DNA of 64,000 nt from DATBLY01 sp963705545 (GTDB lineage: Bacteria; Actinomycetota; UBA4738; HRBIN12), in assembly GCA_963705545.1 (NCBI GenBank), contig CAVPJX010000004.1, positions 310,001 to 374,000 of the forward strand. Direction: 5' to 3'. Below the pieces are notes generated by a model that ran no database searches, was not told where the DNA came from, and was given only the letters and a program-made list of their open reading frames with translations. Shown piece by piece: positions 27,587 to 36,401 of the stretch. Every line of letters starts with the position of its first letter. Positions within the stretch are counted from its first letter, which is position 1. The position numbers were made by a program, and so were the translations under genes.

Positions 27587-29447
27587 TCAGGCGAGGTCCT
27601 CGTCGTCGCGGCGTCGTCGCATCAACACGATGACCAGGATCACCACCGCCACGACGGCGAGGATCGCGATCCACACGCCCGCCGAGATGCCGCCGCCGCT
27701 CGAGGTCGAGGTGCCGCCCCCCGCGATCGGCCTGACGTTCATGTACGAGTGCAGCCCGTACTGGTACAGGATCGAGCCGCCGTTCGCCGTCCGCGTCCGG
27801 GGCGGGCTGCGGGACGAACCCTTCCCAGCGGTCCGAGCGGTAGGCCTGGAGGTCGCTATCGTTCCACAGCACGATCTGGAACATGTCGTCGTACCAGATC
27901 TGCTGCATCTGCTGGATGATCTGCTGCCGCTCCTCCGGCGAGCTCGCGCTCTGCTGCTCCTTGTAGAGCTTGTCGTATTCGGGGTTCGACCAGCACGTGT
28001 CGCTCCAGACGCCGCACTGGTTGGTCGTGTACGTGGACAGGATGAAGTCGGGGTCCGGATCGGGCCCCCATCCCCACATCTGGACGTCGTAGTCGTTCGC
28101 GTACCAGACGTCGGTCATCTTCCCGACCGTGAGGACCTCGGGATCGGCCTTGATCCCGATCTGCGTTCAGCCACCCGGAGACCAGCTCGGCTGCCTTCAC
28201 CCGGTCTTGGTTGTCGTTCGGCAGGACGAACCTCCACTCGAGGTTCTCGCCGCCCCCGGGCATGTTGCGGATCCCGTCGCCGTCGGTGTCGGCATACCCC
28301 GCGCCATCGAGCAGTTGGTTCGCCCCGTCGATGTCCCAGGCGATCGCGTCGGTGCCCGGGTCCCAATGCCAGAACGCCTGGGTGGGACCGACCGGCGTCG
28401 TGCCCGGCGATCCGTATCCCTTGAGCACGCGATCCACCAGCTGGTCCTTGTTGATCGGCCATCGCGACGGCCCGTCGAACGGCGATGTCCTTCACGGCCG
28501 GCTGCGGATCGGCGAGCGAGTTGGGCTGATGACAGTACTTCTGCACGAAGCACTGGTTGAAGGAGAAGTGGGAGAAGGTGAGGCCGGCGCCGACGTTGCG
28601 CGCGATGTTCGCGTCGCCTTGCAGGGAGTCGAAGAGATCGGCGGGGATCTGTTCGGCGAAGTCGATCGTCCCCTGCTTCAGCGCTTGGACCATCGTCTCG
28701 GTGTTCTGGAAGAACTGATAGATGACCCGGTCGATCGTCGGCTCCCCGGCGTAGGAATCCGGGATCTTCTCCATCGTCATCGACTCGCCCTTCTGCCAGT
28801 CGGTGAGCGTGAAGGGACCCGCCACGACGGGGTTCGGGTAGTTGTCGAACGACTTGATCGCCGTCTTATCGCCGAGCTGGCCCCAGATGTGCTCGGGGAG
28901 GATCGAGATCCAGGGCGGGACGAACGGCGCCACGCTCGGTCGCGTCGTCTTCCACACGAGCGTCGTGTCGTCAGGAGCGGTGATCGAGTCGACGTAGGGG
29001 AGGTAGTTCGTGAAGGCGGAGAAGTGGTCGTCCAGGATCAGGTTGTAGGTGAACGCGACATCGGCGGCGGTGATCGGCTCGCCGTCGCTCCAGGTGTACG
29101 CCGTCGCGGATCTTGATCGTGTAGGTGAGCCCGTCCGCCGAGATCCCGCCGTTGTCCGCCGTCGGCAGCTCGGCGGCCAGGCTCTGCTCGTCCGCCGTCG
29201 CCACCAACGAGTCCTTGTCGAAGTTGAACAGGAGCGGATACATCATGCTGAAGGCCTCGTACTCCTGCGTGAGGATCCCCTTCAGCGGGTTCATCGTGTT
29301 CGGCGGCTGCGTGTAACCGACGATGAGCGTGATGGGCTCGTCGCCTCCGTCGCTCGCGTCCTGCGCGAACGCCGTGCCGGCCAGGACGGCGGTGGCCAGG
29401 ACGCCGATGGCCGTGATCGCGGCCACCGAGCGGGGCTTGATCCTCAC
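27587..29447 (-). pseudogene. Oligopeptide-type binding protein (SBP family 5), four frame breaks
   Basis: The start is GTG 29447: AGGAGG lies 6 nt upstream and the product opens with a signal peptide V-R-I-K-P-R-S, hydrophobic core, A-F-A-Q. The SBP_bac_5 fold continues through three frame changes near 29098, 28462 and 28163, and a fourth near 27787; deleting one base at each joins all segments (e.g. G-V-T-W-S-D-G-E-P-I-T). The restored C-terminus is unusual: a Gly/Ser linker, one transmembrane helix and R-R-R-R-D-D-E-D-L-A. It would bind peptides or similar solutes outside the membrane. Sequencing error is the simplest cause, but real decay cannot be excluded. Confidence 0.8.
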
Positions 29448-29453
29448 GTTGCG

Positions 29454-29459
29454 CCTCCT
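29454..29459 (-). promoter_or_regulatory. Shine-Dalgarno site deciding the binding-protein start
   Basis: AGGAGG is 6 nt before GTG 29447 on the minus strand. An in-frame ATG at 29462 includes this site within its codons and is therefore less likely. Confidence 0.65.
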
Positions 29460-29596
29460 CATGTCGTGGGCCCTCGCATGGGAGTACGAGGCCCATCGCG
29501 CCGACGGTTCGCGAGCGCGATGAGCGGGCCGTCCCCCTCCGGAAAGACCGTCGCCACGCGGCACCCAGCCACGACCCGCCCGACCGAGCGGTGGCT

Positions 29597-29604
29597 TGTA
29601 TAGC
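29597..29604 (-). promoter_or_regulatory. Candidate -10 region of the Opp-like operon
   Basis: On the minus strand the sequence GCTATACA gives CTATAC/TATACA, about 150 nt before the binding-protein start, in the gap after the C45 gene. No good -35 was seen. Confidence 0.3.
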
Positions 29605-29634
29605 ACGGGCGCCGCGACCGGCGATAGGTGCCGG

Positions 29635-30795
29635 TCAGACCCGGAGCTCGGGGAGGTCGATCTCCTCGAAGTCGTGCTCGCAGGGGTTCCCGGCCGCGAC
29701 CCACATGCGCCTGGCCTCGACGTCCGCGATCATCGAGAACATCACGGCGGAGGCCTCCTCGCCCTCCTCGGGATCCGGATGCAGGCAGATCGCCTGGGGA
29801 GCGGAGCGATGATCCCGCATGACCTCCATCAGGTCCTCGGGCGAGGCCGGCGGACGCTCGGCGAGCAGCTCGCGGAGCCGTCCCAGGCGCGCGCGGCTGC
29901 CCTCGGATGCATCCGGCGCCAGCTCCGCCAGCTCCGGATCCTCGTAGTGGTTCGTGTGGGGTCCGGGGGCGTCGATGACGGCGTGTCGCCGGCCGGACGT
30001 CTCGACGGTGAACGCGTCGCCTCCGGCGAACGCGTACACGTGGCCGTAGCCACCGGCACGCCCCGGCATCGCGGCCCGTGCGATCGCGTCGGCGCGGTCC
30101 CGCGCCTCGAGCGCGCTGCGCGACACCAGCACCCGGGGGACACCCACGCCGTCGTCCGATGCCGTGAGGGATCCGATCCCCTGGGCACCGCCGTGCGCGT
30201 TCAATCCCACCGCCGGAAGGCACGCGACGACGGTGGGTGACGCGACCGCGACGCGTCCGCTCTGCGGGACGTCGACCACGACGGCGACGTTGCCCAGGTC
30301 GCCGGCCAGCCAATGCTCGTTGTGCGCGAGGAGCGTCCCCCCCGGGGTCCGCACGGAGAGGCTCGAGCAGCGCTCGGTGATCGGCGGACGGACCGGGGCC
30401 TCGGCCGGCGGCTCATGGGGGTCATCGGTGGATCCCTCGGCCGGCGATCTCAGGTAGCCCTCCTTCCGCTGCAGGAACGCCAGCTCGCCCTCCGGGGACT
30501 CGAGGAGCGGCTCGAGCTCCTCGAACGCGTTGATCGAGAACAGCTCGAGGATCGGGACCATCGCGCCGATCGACATCCCCTTCAGCACGTCCATCGACTC
30601 CGGGAACGCCGTCTCGGCGGCGACGAGGTACGGCGTGAGGAGGTCCTGGAGCTCCTCCGACGTGATGCCGCGGCGCTCGAGGTACCGGTGGTAGAAGGTC
30701 ACGGACGCCTGGAGGAGGTCCTCGAGCTCCTTGCCGATCTGGACGCCGCGGGTGAACCCGTCCCCGCGCGCCCGAACGACGCGGATCTCATCCAC
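29635..30795 (-). CDS. C45-family acyltransferase/peptidase (isopenicillin N acyltransferase-like)
   Basis: A 386-residue Ntn-hydrolase. C143 in E-R-C-S-S-L-S-V is the nucleophile exposed after self-cleavage in this family, and L-A-H-N-E-H-W contains the conserved Asn and Asp/Glu positions. N-terminal G-D-G-F-T-R-G-V-Q-I-G is typical of C45 proteins, which hydrolyse or transfer amide-linked acyl groups. Its place between a peptide-type importer and a gamma-glutamyl hydrolase suggests amide-bond catabolism. GTG start with GGAG 8 nt upstream. Confidence 0.8.
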   Translation of the reverse strand: MDEIRVVRARGDGFTRGVQIGKELEDLLQASVTFYHRYLERRGITSEELQDLLTPYLVAAETAFPESMDVLKGMSIGAMVPILELFSINAFEELEPLLESPEGELAFLQRKEGYLRSPAEGSTDDPHEPPAEAPVRPPITERCSSLSVRTPGGTLLAHNEHWLAGDLGNVAVVVDVPQSGRVAVASPTVVACLPAVGLNAHGGAQGIGSLTASDDGVGVPRVLVSRSALEARDRADAIARAAMPGRAGGYGHVYAFAGGDAFTVETSGRRHAVIDAPGPHTNHYEDPELAELAPDASEGSRARLGRLRELLAERPPASPEDLMEVMRDHRSAPQAICLHPDPEEGEEASAVMFSMIADVEARRMWVAAGNPCEHDFEEIDLPELRV

Positions 30796-30864
30796 GCGGG
30801 GGGCTCCGATGGGTCGGTGGGTCTCCGTTCGGCAGCATGCTCGTCCCGCATCATCCCGTGGGGC

Positions 30865-32166
30865 TCAGTCGGATGCCAGCACGCGCTCCTCCACCTCGCG
30901 GACGAACGGCGTCTTGCCGTCCACGTACGACAAGACGTCGCGCGGGTGCGCCGACGCGAGCTCGCGCTTCAGCCGCTCGTAGGTGGCGGCGAGGGCAGGA
31001 TCGGCGCGCAGCGCATCCCGGAAGGCGAGGTGACGCCGCTCCCAGCCACTGCCTGAGGGACAGACGTGGATCTGGTACGCGCGCTCTCCGTCCTCGTCAC
31101 GGGAGAAGTACTCGTGCTCGTCGTCCCACGGGTCGAGCGCCCAGCGGTAGCCGATGCCCGTGAGCGGCTCGACGTACGCGGTCCGCGGGGTCATCGATGA
31201 CACGGAGAGCTGGATATCGATCGTCGGCTTGGCCGCGAGCCCTGGGACCGAGGTCGAGCCCACATGCTCGATCCGCACGGCCAGCTCTGCAGGGAGGGCG
31301 GCCGCGATCCGCTCGGCCTCGGCGTCGAACGCAGCCGGCCAACCCGGATCCGGCTCGGCGATCGCGTACGAGCGACCGCGCCCCTCGTTCGCTCCGGGGC
31401 GCGCCTTGCTCCCGCGCACGTACGCGACCAGGGCGAGCGCGTCGAAGAGCGACTGCTGCTCGGCGTCGAGCCCCGCGGTCTCCTCCGGATGCCATTGGAC
31501 GCCGAGCATCCACGGCGCGTTGGGGTCGTCGGGGTCGTTCGGAAGCTCGATCGCCTCGACCAGCCCGTCGGAAGCGTGTCCCGTCGCCAGCAACCCCTCG
31601 CCGACCCGCTCCACGCCCTGATGGTGGTGGGAGGAGCAAGGAAGTGGGCGGTCCGACTTCGTGCTCGCCGACAGACGGCTCCCGGGGACCGGCACGACCT
31701 CGTGCATCGTGATCTGGTCCTCGACCGGGACGCCGTGCTCGAGGAGCCCGTCGATCGCGGGGAGATGTTGCCGCAGCGTCCCGCCGAACGCGACGTTCAT
31801 CACCTGCATCCCGCGACAGATGCACAAGGTCGGCATGGCGAGGCGATGGGCGGCGTGGAGCAGGGCGATCTCGAGCTCGTCGCGGTCGGGCTCGACCCCG
31901 TAGTCGTGTTCGAGGTCGGGCTCGGCGCCGTAGCGGGTCGGATCGACGTCTCCGCCGCCGACCAGCAGCAGCCCGTCGAACGGATCGAGGATCTCGTCCG
32001 GGTCGCCCGGCTCGCCGGGGGACACGATCAACGGGCGGACCTCGGCGCGGCGGAGCGCCTCGAGGTACGTCGCGGGGACCCCGTAGCCGCCTTCCGGCCA
32101 GCGTGGCACCCGGCCCGGAGCGAGGTGGTAGCCGACGACCGCGATCAGCGGCCGGTAGGACCTCAA
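30865..32166 (-). CDS. Gamma-glutamyl hydrolase (peptidase C26/PuuD-like) fused to a GrpB domain
   Basis: A 433-residue two-domain protein. Residues ~3-250 are a class I glutamine-amidotransferase fold: D-G-L-L-L-V-G-G-G-D-V-D-P, nucleophile C117 in C-I-C-R-G-M-Q, and H226-P-E228 in V-Q-W-H-P-E-E, as in PuuD, which cleaves gamma-glutamyl-GABA. Residues ~265-433 are a GrpB/UPF0157 domain with HVGSTSVPGLAAKPTIDI, a nucleotidyltransferase-like fold. No stop or ribosome site separates them. TTG 32166 is chosen: a TACACT box lies about 29 nt before it and a G-rich site just upstream; an upstream TTG at 32244 would overlap the divergent promoter. Confidence 0.8.
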   Translation of the reverse strand: MRSYRPLIAVVGYHLAPGRVPRWPEGGYGVPATYLEALRRAEVRPLIVSPGEPGDPDEILDPFDGLLLVGGGDVDPTRYGAEPDLEHDYGVEPDRDELEIALLHAAHRLAMPTLCICRGMQVMNVAFGGTLRQHLPAIDGLLEHGVPVEDQITMHEVVPVPGSRLSASTKSDRPLPCSSHHHQGVERVGEGLLATGHASDGLVEAIELPNDPDDPNAPWMLGVQWHPEETAGLDAEQQSLFDALALVAYVRGSKARPGANEGRGRSYAIAEPDPGWPAAFDAEAERIAAALPAELAVRIEHVGSTSVPGLAAKPTIDIQLSVSSMTPRTAYVEPLTGIGYRWALDPWDDEHEYFSRDEDGERAYQIHVCPSGSGWERRHLAFRDALRADPALAATYERLKRELASAHPRDVLSYVDGKTPFVREVEERVLASD

Positions 32167-32194
32167 CGTGGATCCCGCCCCGTCATCGGCGACG

Positions 32195-32200
32195 AGTGTA
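32195..32200 (-). promoter_or_regulatory. -10 box for the hydrolase-GrpB gene
   Basis: On the minus strand TACACT lies in the gap between the divergent hydrolase and GntR genes. The ATG 7 nt downstream is out of frame, so this transcript would have a short leader. Confidence 0.4.
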
Positions 32201-32223
32201 GGCGCGACAGGTCCGGTCACGGG

Positions 32224-32252
32224 TTGACGGGTTTTGTCAGACAAACTAGCCT
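32224..32252 (+). promoter_or_regulatory. Promoter of the GntR-aldolase-dehydrogenase-kinase operon
   Basis: TTGACG (32224-32229), a 17-nt spacer and TAGCCT (32247-32252); the ATG is at 32262, so the message is leaderless or nearly so. Confidence 0.7.
32233..32245. promoter_or_regulatory. Perfect 13-bp palindromic operator between -35 and -10
   Basis: TTTGTCAGACAAA is a perfect palindrome about the central A. The TTGTCAGACAA core fits the GT-N3-AC pattern of GntR-family operators. Its place inside the spacer predicts repression by the regulator encoded immediately downstream. Confidence 0.65.
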
Positions 32253-32261
32253 TCGCGCCGG

Positions 32262-32990
32262 ATGAAGCGTCGGCTTTCCTTCGCGGTGCGGGATCAGCTC
32301 GCCGGACGGATCGCGTCCGGCGAGATCGCGGCCGGCAGCCGCCTGCCCCCCGAGCCGCAGCTCGCCGCCGACCTCGGCGTGTCCAGGGCGACCTTGCGCG
32401 AGGCGCTCCGTTCGCTCGAGGAGGACGGCCTCGTCACGCGGACCCGGGGAGCCGGCACGTACGCGACGAGCCGCCCGCGCCTGCGCAACAACCTGGACAT
32501 CAACTTCGGCGTCTCCGAGGCGATCCGCGCCGCAGGCATGCGGCCGGGCACGGCATCGGCGACCGTCCGGACGGCGGCGGCCACGCTCGAGGAGGCCCAG
32601 GCGCTGGACCTGGAGGCGGGCGACACGGTCGTGGTCCTCGAGCGGGTGCGGACCGCCGACGACCGGCCGGTGGTCTGGTCGCGAGACGTGGTGCGCGCCA
32701 CGCTGCTGCCGGCGGGGGCGCTCGAGCCTGCCGGTGACGTCTCCGTCTACGAGGTCCTGGCGCGAAGCGACGTCGCCGTCCAGCATGGGATCGTCACGGT
32801 CGAGCCCCAGACCGCGGACAAAGCGCTCGCGAAGCGCCTGCGGATCGATCCGGGCGCGCTCGTGCTCTACCTGCGTCAGGTCGACTACGACGCGTCGGGT
32901 GAGCCCGTGCTCCTGTCGCACGAGCATCACGTCGCGGACGCGTTCGAGTTCAGCGTGGTCCGTCGCGGACCGGGAGGGGGGACGGGATGA
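32262..32990 (+). CDS. GntR family (HutC/UTRA-type) transcriptional regulator
   Basis: A 242-residue regulator. Residues ~1-68 are the GntR winged helix (I-A-S-G-E-I-A-A-G-S-R-L-P-P-E-P, then V-S-R-A-T-L-R-E-A-L). Residues ~80-235 are a UTRA ligand domain (G-D-T-V-V-V-L-E-R-V-R-T-A-D-D-R-P-V). UTRA regulators are released from DNA by small sugars, sugar phosphates or carboxylates. The gene overlaps the aldolase start by 4 nt and heads the operon, so it likely represses its own operon through the palindrome at 32233-32245. Confidence 0.88.
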   Translation: MKRRLSFAVRDQLAGRIASGEIAAGSRLPPEPQLAADLGVSRATLREALRSLEEDGLVTRTRGAGTYATSRPRLRNNLDINFGVSEAIRAAGMRPGTASATVRTAAATLEEAQALDLEAGDTVVVLERVRTADDRPVVWSRDVVRATLLPAGALEPAGDVSVYEVLARSDVAVQHGIVTVEPQTADKALAKRLRIDPGALVLYLRQVDYDASGEPVLLSHEHHVADAFEFSVVRRGPGGGTG

Positions 32991-33811
32991 ACATCGGCAA
33001 GACGATGCGGATGAAGCGCGTGATCGACCCGGCCGGGGTCTCGATCATCTGTGCCCTTGACCACGGCATGACGTCGCCACAGTTCCTCGAACCGCTCGCG
33101 GACATCACGTCTCGCGCGGCGGAGACCGTCGCCGGCGGGGCGAACGTGATCATGATGAGCAAGGGGATGATCCGGATCGCTCATCCCGCCTTCGCTCGCG
33201 AGACGTCGCTCGCGATGCTGCTCTCCGCGTCGGCGAACCCGGACGGGTCCCGGCCCGAGATCGTCCAGATCGGCGAGGTCGAGGAGGCGTTGCGCCTGGG
33301 TGCCGACGCGGTGGTGCTGTTCACGGCCCTCGGCGGCGAGACCGAGCCCGGGATGATGGACATCCTCGCCGCGGTCGGGCGGGAGTGCGAGGCGCTCGGC
33401 ATGCCGTTCATCGCTGAGGCGGAGTTCCCGACGACGTATGCGTCGGTGGAGGAGCTGAAGGACCAGTACGGGTTCGAGTACCTGCGCCGGAACGTGCGCC
33501 TCTGCGCCGAGCTCGGCGCCGACATCGTCAAGACGAACTGGCCGGGCGACGCGGACGCCTTCGGGAAGCTGGTCGAGGCGACCTCGGGGATCCCGATGGT
33601 CCTAGCCGGCGGCTCGCGCCTGCAGGACCTGGAGCTGCTGACCCGGATGGAGCAGGCCATGGCGGCCGGAGCCGTCGGGTGCTCCGTCGGCCGGAACATC
33701 TTCATGCACGCCTCGCCCGAGGCCATCTCGCGCGCGCTCGCCCGCGTGATCCGCGAGCGCTGGACGGCCGAGAAGGCCTACGCCTCGCTGCAGGAGGAGT
33801 TGGCCGGATGA
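32987..33811 (+). CDS. Class I aldolase of the DeoC/LsrF/FbaB family
   Basis: A 274-residue (beta/alpha)8 aldolase. C-A-L-D-H-G opens the fold and K182 in I-V-K-T-N-W-P-G is the expected Schiff-base lysine; G-G-S-R-L and A-G-A-V-G-C-S-V-G-R-N-I form the phosphate site. Relatives cleave or transfer phosphorylated ketoses (fructose bisphosphate, LsrF substrates). The following dehydrogenase and kinase suggest it splits a ketose phosphate made from a polyol. It overlaps both neighbours by 4 nt (ATGA), a tightly coupled operon. Confidence 0.8.
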   Translation: MNIGKTMRMKRVIDPAGVSIICALDHGMTSPQFLEPLADITSRAAETVAGGANVIMMSKGMIRIAHPAFARETSLAMLLSASANPDGSRPEIVQIGEVEEALRLGADAVVLFTALGGETEPGMMDILAAVGRECEALGMPFIAEAEFPTTYASVEELKDQYGFEYLRRNVRLCAELGADIVKTNWPGDADAFGKLVEATSGIPMVLAGGSRLQDLELLTRMEQAMAAGAVGCSVGRNIFMHASPEAISRALARVIRERWTAEKAYASLQEELAG

Positions 33812-34860
33812 GGGCCGCGCGGATGACCGACGTCAACGCCATCGAGGTCGGCGACGTCGAGGAGCCGAAGCTCGACCCGCGAGGCGCGATCCTGAAGGTC
33901 GAGGCGTGCGGCATCTGCGGGACCGACGCGCGTACCTTCTTCAACGGCGATCCGAAGGCTCCGCCGCCGTGGGTCCTGGGGCACGAACCGGTCGGGACGC
34001 TGGTCGAAGTGGGTCCGGAGGCGGAGCTCCCGCCGGGCGTCTCCACCGGCGATCGCGTCTTCCTCGGATCGATCCTCACGTGCGGCGAATGTCGGTGGTG
34101 CACCGAGGGCTTCCAGAACCTGTGCGAGCACCACCTGCTGTACGGCTACGACCCGTTCCCCGGCGCCTACGCGGAGCTCGCGGGCGTGCCGCCGATCGCC
34201 ACGAAGAACCTGATCCCCCTGCCCGAGGATCTGCCCTCGGACCTCGCGACCGTCGCGGACCCGTTCGCGTGCGCCCTGAACGGGATCGAGCAGCTCGACG
34301 TGCAGCTCGGCGACACGGTGATGATCCTCGGCACCGGGCCGATCGGGTGCTGGCAGGCCGTGATGGCGCGCGACCGAGGCGCCAGCCGGATCTGGATGAC
34401 GGACGTGAGCCGCGAACGCCTCGATCTGGCGCTCGGCGTCGTCGGCCGGTTCATCGACGACGCGTGGGTCGCGGGCGAGGACAACGGCGTGCAGGACGTG
34501 CTGTCGCGCACCGACGGCGTCGGCGTCGAGCGGGTCAGCGTCGCGGCGCCGGCGAAGCCCGCCCAGCAGGCGGCGCTGGAGATGGCGGCCAAGCGCGCGC
34601 GGGTCGTGTACTTCGCGGGGCTCCCGAAGCACGACCCGGTGAGCCCGCTCGACATGAACCAGCTCCACTACAAGGAGCTGTCGATCCTGGGCGCGTACGG
34701 CGCGACCCATCGCCAGTACCGGATCACGATGGACTACCTGAACCGTCGGCGGGTGGACCTCGAGGGGGTCGTGACCCATCGTTTCTCGCTCGAGCACATC
34801 GCCGAGGCGTTCGAGACGATCCGCTCCGGCGCCGGGCTGAAGATGGTGATCCTCCCGTGA
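33808..34860 (+). CDS. Zinc-dependent alcohol/polyol dehydrogenase
   Basis: A 350-residue medium-chain dehydrogenase. C-G-I-C-G-T-D carries the catalytic-zinc Cys, L-G-H-E the His-Glu pair, and C-G-E-C-R-W-C-T-E-G-F-Q-N-L-C the four structural-zinc cysteines. The NAD(P)-binding turn is I-L-G-T-G-P-I-G. In this operon it probably oxidises a polyol or sugar to the ketose that the next enzyme phosphorylates. Its start overlaps the aldolase stop and its stop overlaps the kinase GTG. Confidence 0.85.
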   Translation: MRAARMTDVNAIEVGDVEEPKLDPRGAILKVEACGICGTDARTFFNGDPKAPPPWVLGHEPVGTLVEVGPEAELPPGVSTGDRVFLGSILTCGECRWCTEGFQNLCEHHLLYGYDPFPGAYAELAGVPPIATKNLIPLPEDLPSDLATVADPFACALNGIEQLDVQLGDTVMILGTGPIGCWQAVMARDRGASRIWMTDVSRERLDLALGVVGRFIDDAWVAGEDNGVQDVLSRTDGVGVERVSVAAPAKPAQQAALEMAAKRARVVYFAGLPKHDPVSPLDMNQLHYKELSILGAYGATHRQYRITMDYLNRRRVDLEGVVTHRFSLEHIAEAFETIRSGAGLKMVILP

Positions 34861-36380
34861 CGGGTCCCTACGTGATCGGCTGCGACGTCGGCAGCCAGGG
34901 CACGAACGCGGCGCTGTACGCCGCCGACGGCACGCTGGCCGCATCCGCCTACGAGGGATACGACCTGTCGTACCCCCATCCGACCTGGGCGGAGCAGGAT
35001 CCGGCCGCATGGGCCACGGCGCTCGAACGGACGGTCGGCAAGCTGGCCTCCGACGTGCCGGAGGGCCCGAGTGCCGTGAAGGGCATCTCGTTCGGCTCGC
35101 AGCTCGATGGCATGGTCGTGTGCGACGCGAACGGCCTGGCGCTGCGGCCGGCGATGATCTGGATGGACCGACGCGCCGAGGCGCAGGCCGCGGCGGTCGC
35201 CGAGCGGCTGTCACCCGAGGACTTCTATCGGCACGTCGGTGCGAACCTCGACTCCTCGCACGCCGCCTTCAAGGCGCTGTGGGTCCGCGACGAGGAGCCC
35301 GAGGTTTGGAAGGACGTCCGGATCCTGATGTCGCCGGGGACGTACGCGCTCCGCGCCGTCTCGGGCGTGACGGCGGTGGACTACTCCAACGCGTCGTCGC
35401 TGGCATTGCTGGATCCGCGCACCCGCACGTGGTCCGAGCCCGTGCTCGAAGCCACCGCGATCGATCCCTCGATGCTGCCGGAGCTCGGGGCCGGCACGCA
35501 GAGCGTCGGGACCGTCACGGGCGCGTTCGCCGATGCGACGGGCCTCTCGCCCGATACGGTCGTGGCGATCGGGTGCGGCGACGAGATGGCGGCCACGCTC
35601 GGCGCCGGGGTGTTCGCGCCCGGGGAGGTCTGCGACGTCGTGGGAACGGCCGAGCCGGTCTGCGCAGCCTCGGCCGAGCCGCGCGAGGATCCGACGATGC
35701 TCGTCGAGTGTCATCCGCACGCCGATCCGGACGCGTGGCTCCTCGAGAACCCCGGGTTCGTCTCGGGAGGGAACCTTCGGTGGTGGCGGGACACGTTCGC
35801 GCCGCTCGAGCGCGAGGCCGAGGCGCGCGGCAAGGGCGATGCGTACGACGCGCTGTCGCGAGAGGCGGCCGACGTGCCGGCCGGCGCCGAGGGCCTGGTC
35901 TTCCTCCCGTGCATGCAAGGCGCGATGGCGCCCGAGTGGAACGGCGCGGCTCGAGGCACGTTCTACGGCCTCACGCTCGCGCACACCCGGGCACACATGA
36001 CGCGCGCGATCCTCGAGGGGAGCGCGTTCGGCCTTCGCGACATCCTCGAGGCGATGGTGGCGGCCGGGCTCGACGTCCGGCGCCTGACGATCGTCGGGGG
36101 CGGCGCGAAGGGGCCGCTGTGGCGGCAGATCAAGGCGGACGTGACCGGCTTGCCGGTGCGCGTGCCGACGAGCGTGGAGACCACGGCGACCGGGGCCGCG
36201 ATCCTGGCGGCGGTCGGCTCCGGCGTGCACGCATCGGTCGCTGACGCCGTCGACGCGTTCGTGTCGTTCCAGCCGGACGAGCACGTCCCGGACCCCGCGC
36301 ATCGCGAGGCGTACGACGAGGCGTACCGGCGCTACCGCGACGTGTACTTCGCCCTCAAGCCGGTGTTCGCGTCGGCCTGA
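34857..36380 (+). CDS. FGGY-family carbohydrate kinase
   Basis: A 507-residue FGGY kinase of xylulokinase size. I-G-C-D-V-G-S-Q-G-T-N is the first phosphate loop (D10), D-G-M-V and I-W-M-D-R-R are substrate-loop motifs, and I-V-G-G-G-A-K-G-P-L-W-R-Q is the adenosine motif. The likely substrate is the ketose made by the adjacent dehydrogenase, its product being the aldolase substrate; the exact sugar is unknown. GTG start, 4-nt overlap with the dehydrogenase gene. It ends the operon. Confidence 0.87.
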   Translation: MTGPYVIGCDVGSQGTNAALYAADGTLAASAYEGYDLSYPHPTWAEQDPAAWATALERTVGKLASDVPEGPSAVKGISFGSQLDGMVVCDANGLALRPAMIWMDRRAEAQAAAVAERLSPEDFYRHVGANLDSSHAAFKALWVRDEEPEVWKDVRILMSPGTYALRAVSGVTAVDYSNASSLALLDPRTRTWSEPVLEATAIDPSMLPELGAGTQSVGTVTGAFADATGLSPDTVVAIGCGDEMAATLGAGVFAPGEVCDVVGTAEPVCAASAEPREDPTMLVECHPHADPDAWLLENPGFVSGGNLRWWRDTFAPLEREAEARGKGDAYDALSREAADVPAGAEGLVFLPCMQGAMAPEWNGAARGTFYGLTLAHTRAHMTRAILEGSAFGLRDILEAMVAAGLDVRRLTIVGGGAKGPLWRQIKADVTGLPVRVPTSVETTATGAAILAAVGSGVHASVADAVDAFVSFQPDEHVPDPAHREAYDEAYRRYRDVYFALKPVFASA

Positions 36381-36401
36381 TGCCGAGGGGCGGAGCGGCG
36401 A

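Noticed and set aside
32186..32208. ATG 7 nt after TACACT as a leaderless start for the hydrolase-GrpB gene
   Set aside because: That ATG is out of frame with the hydrolase and ends after seven codons.
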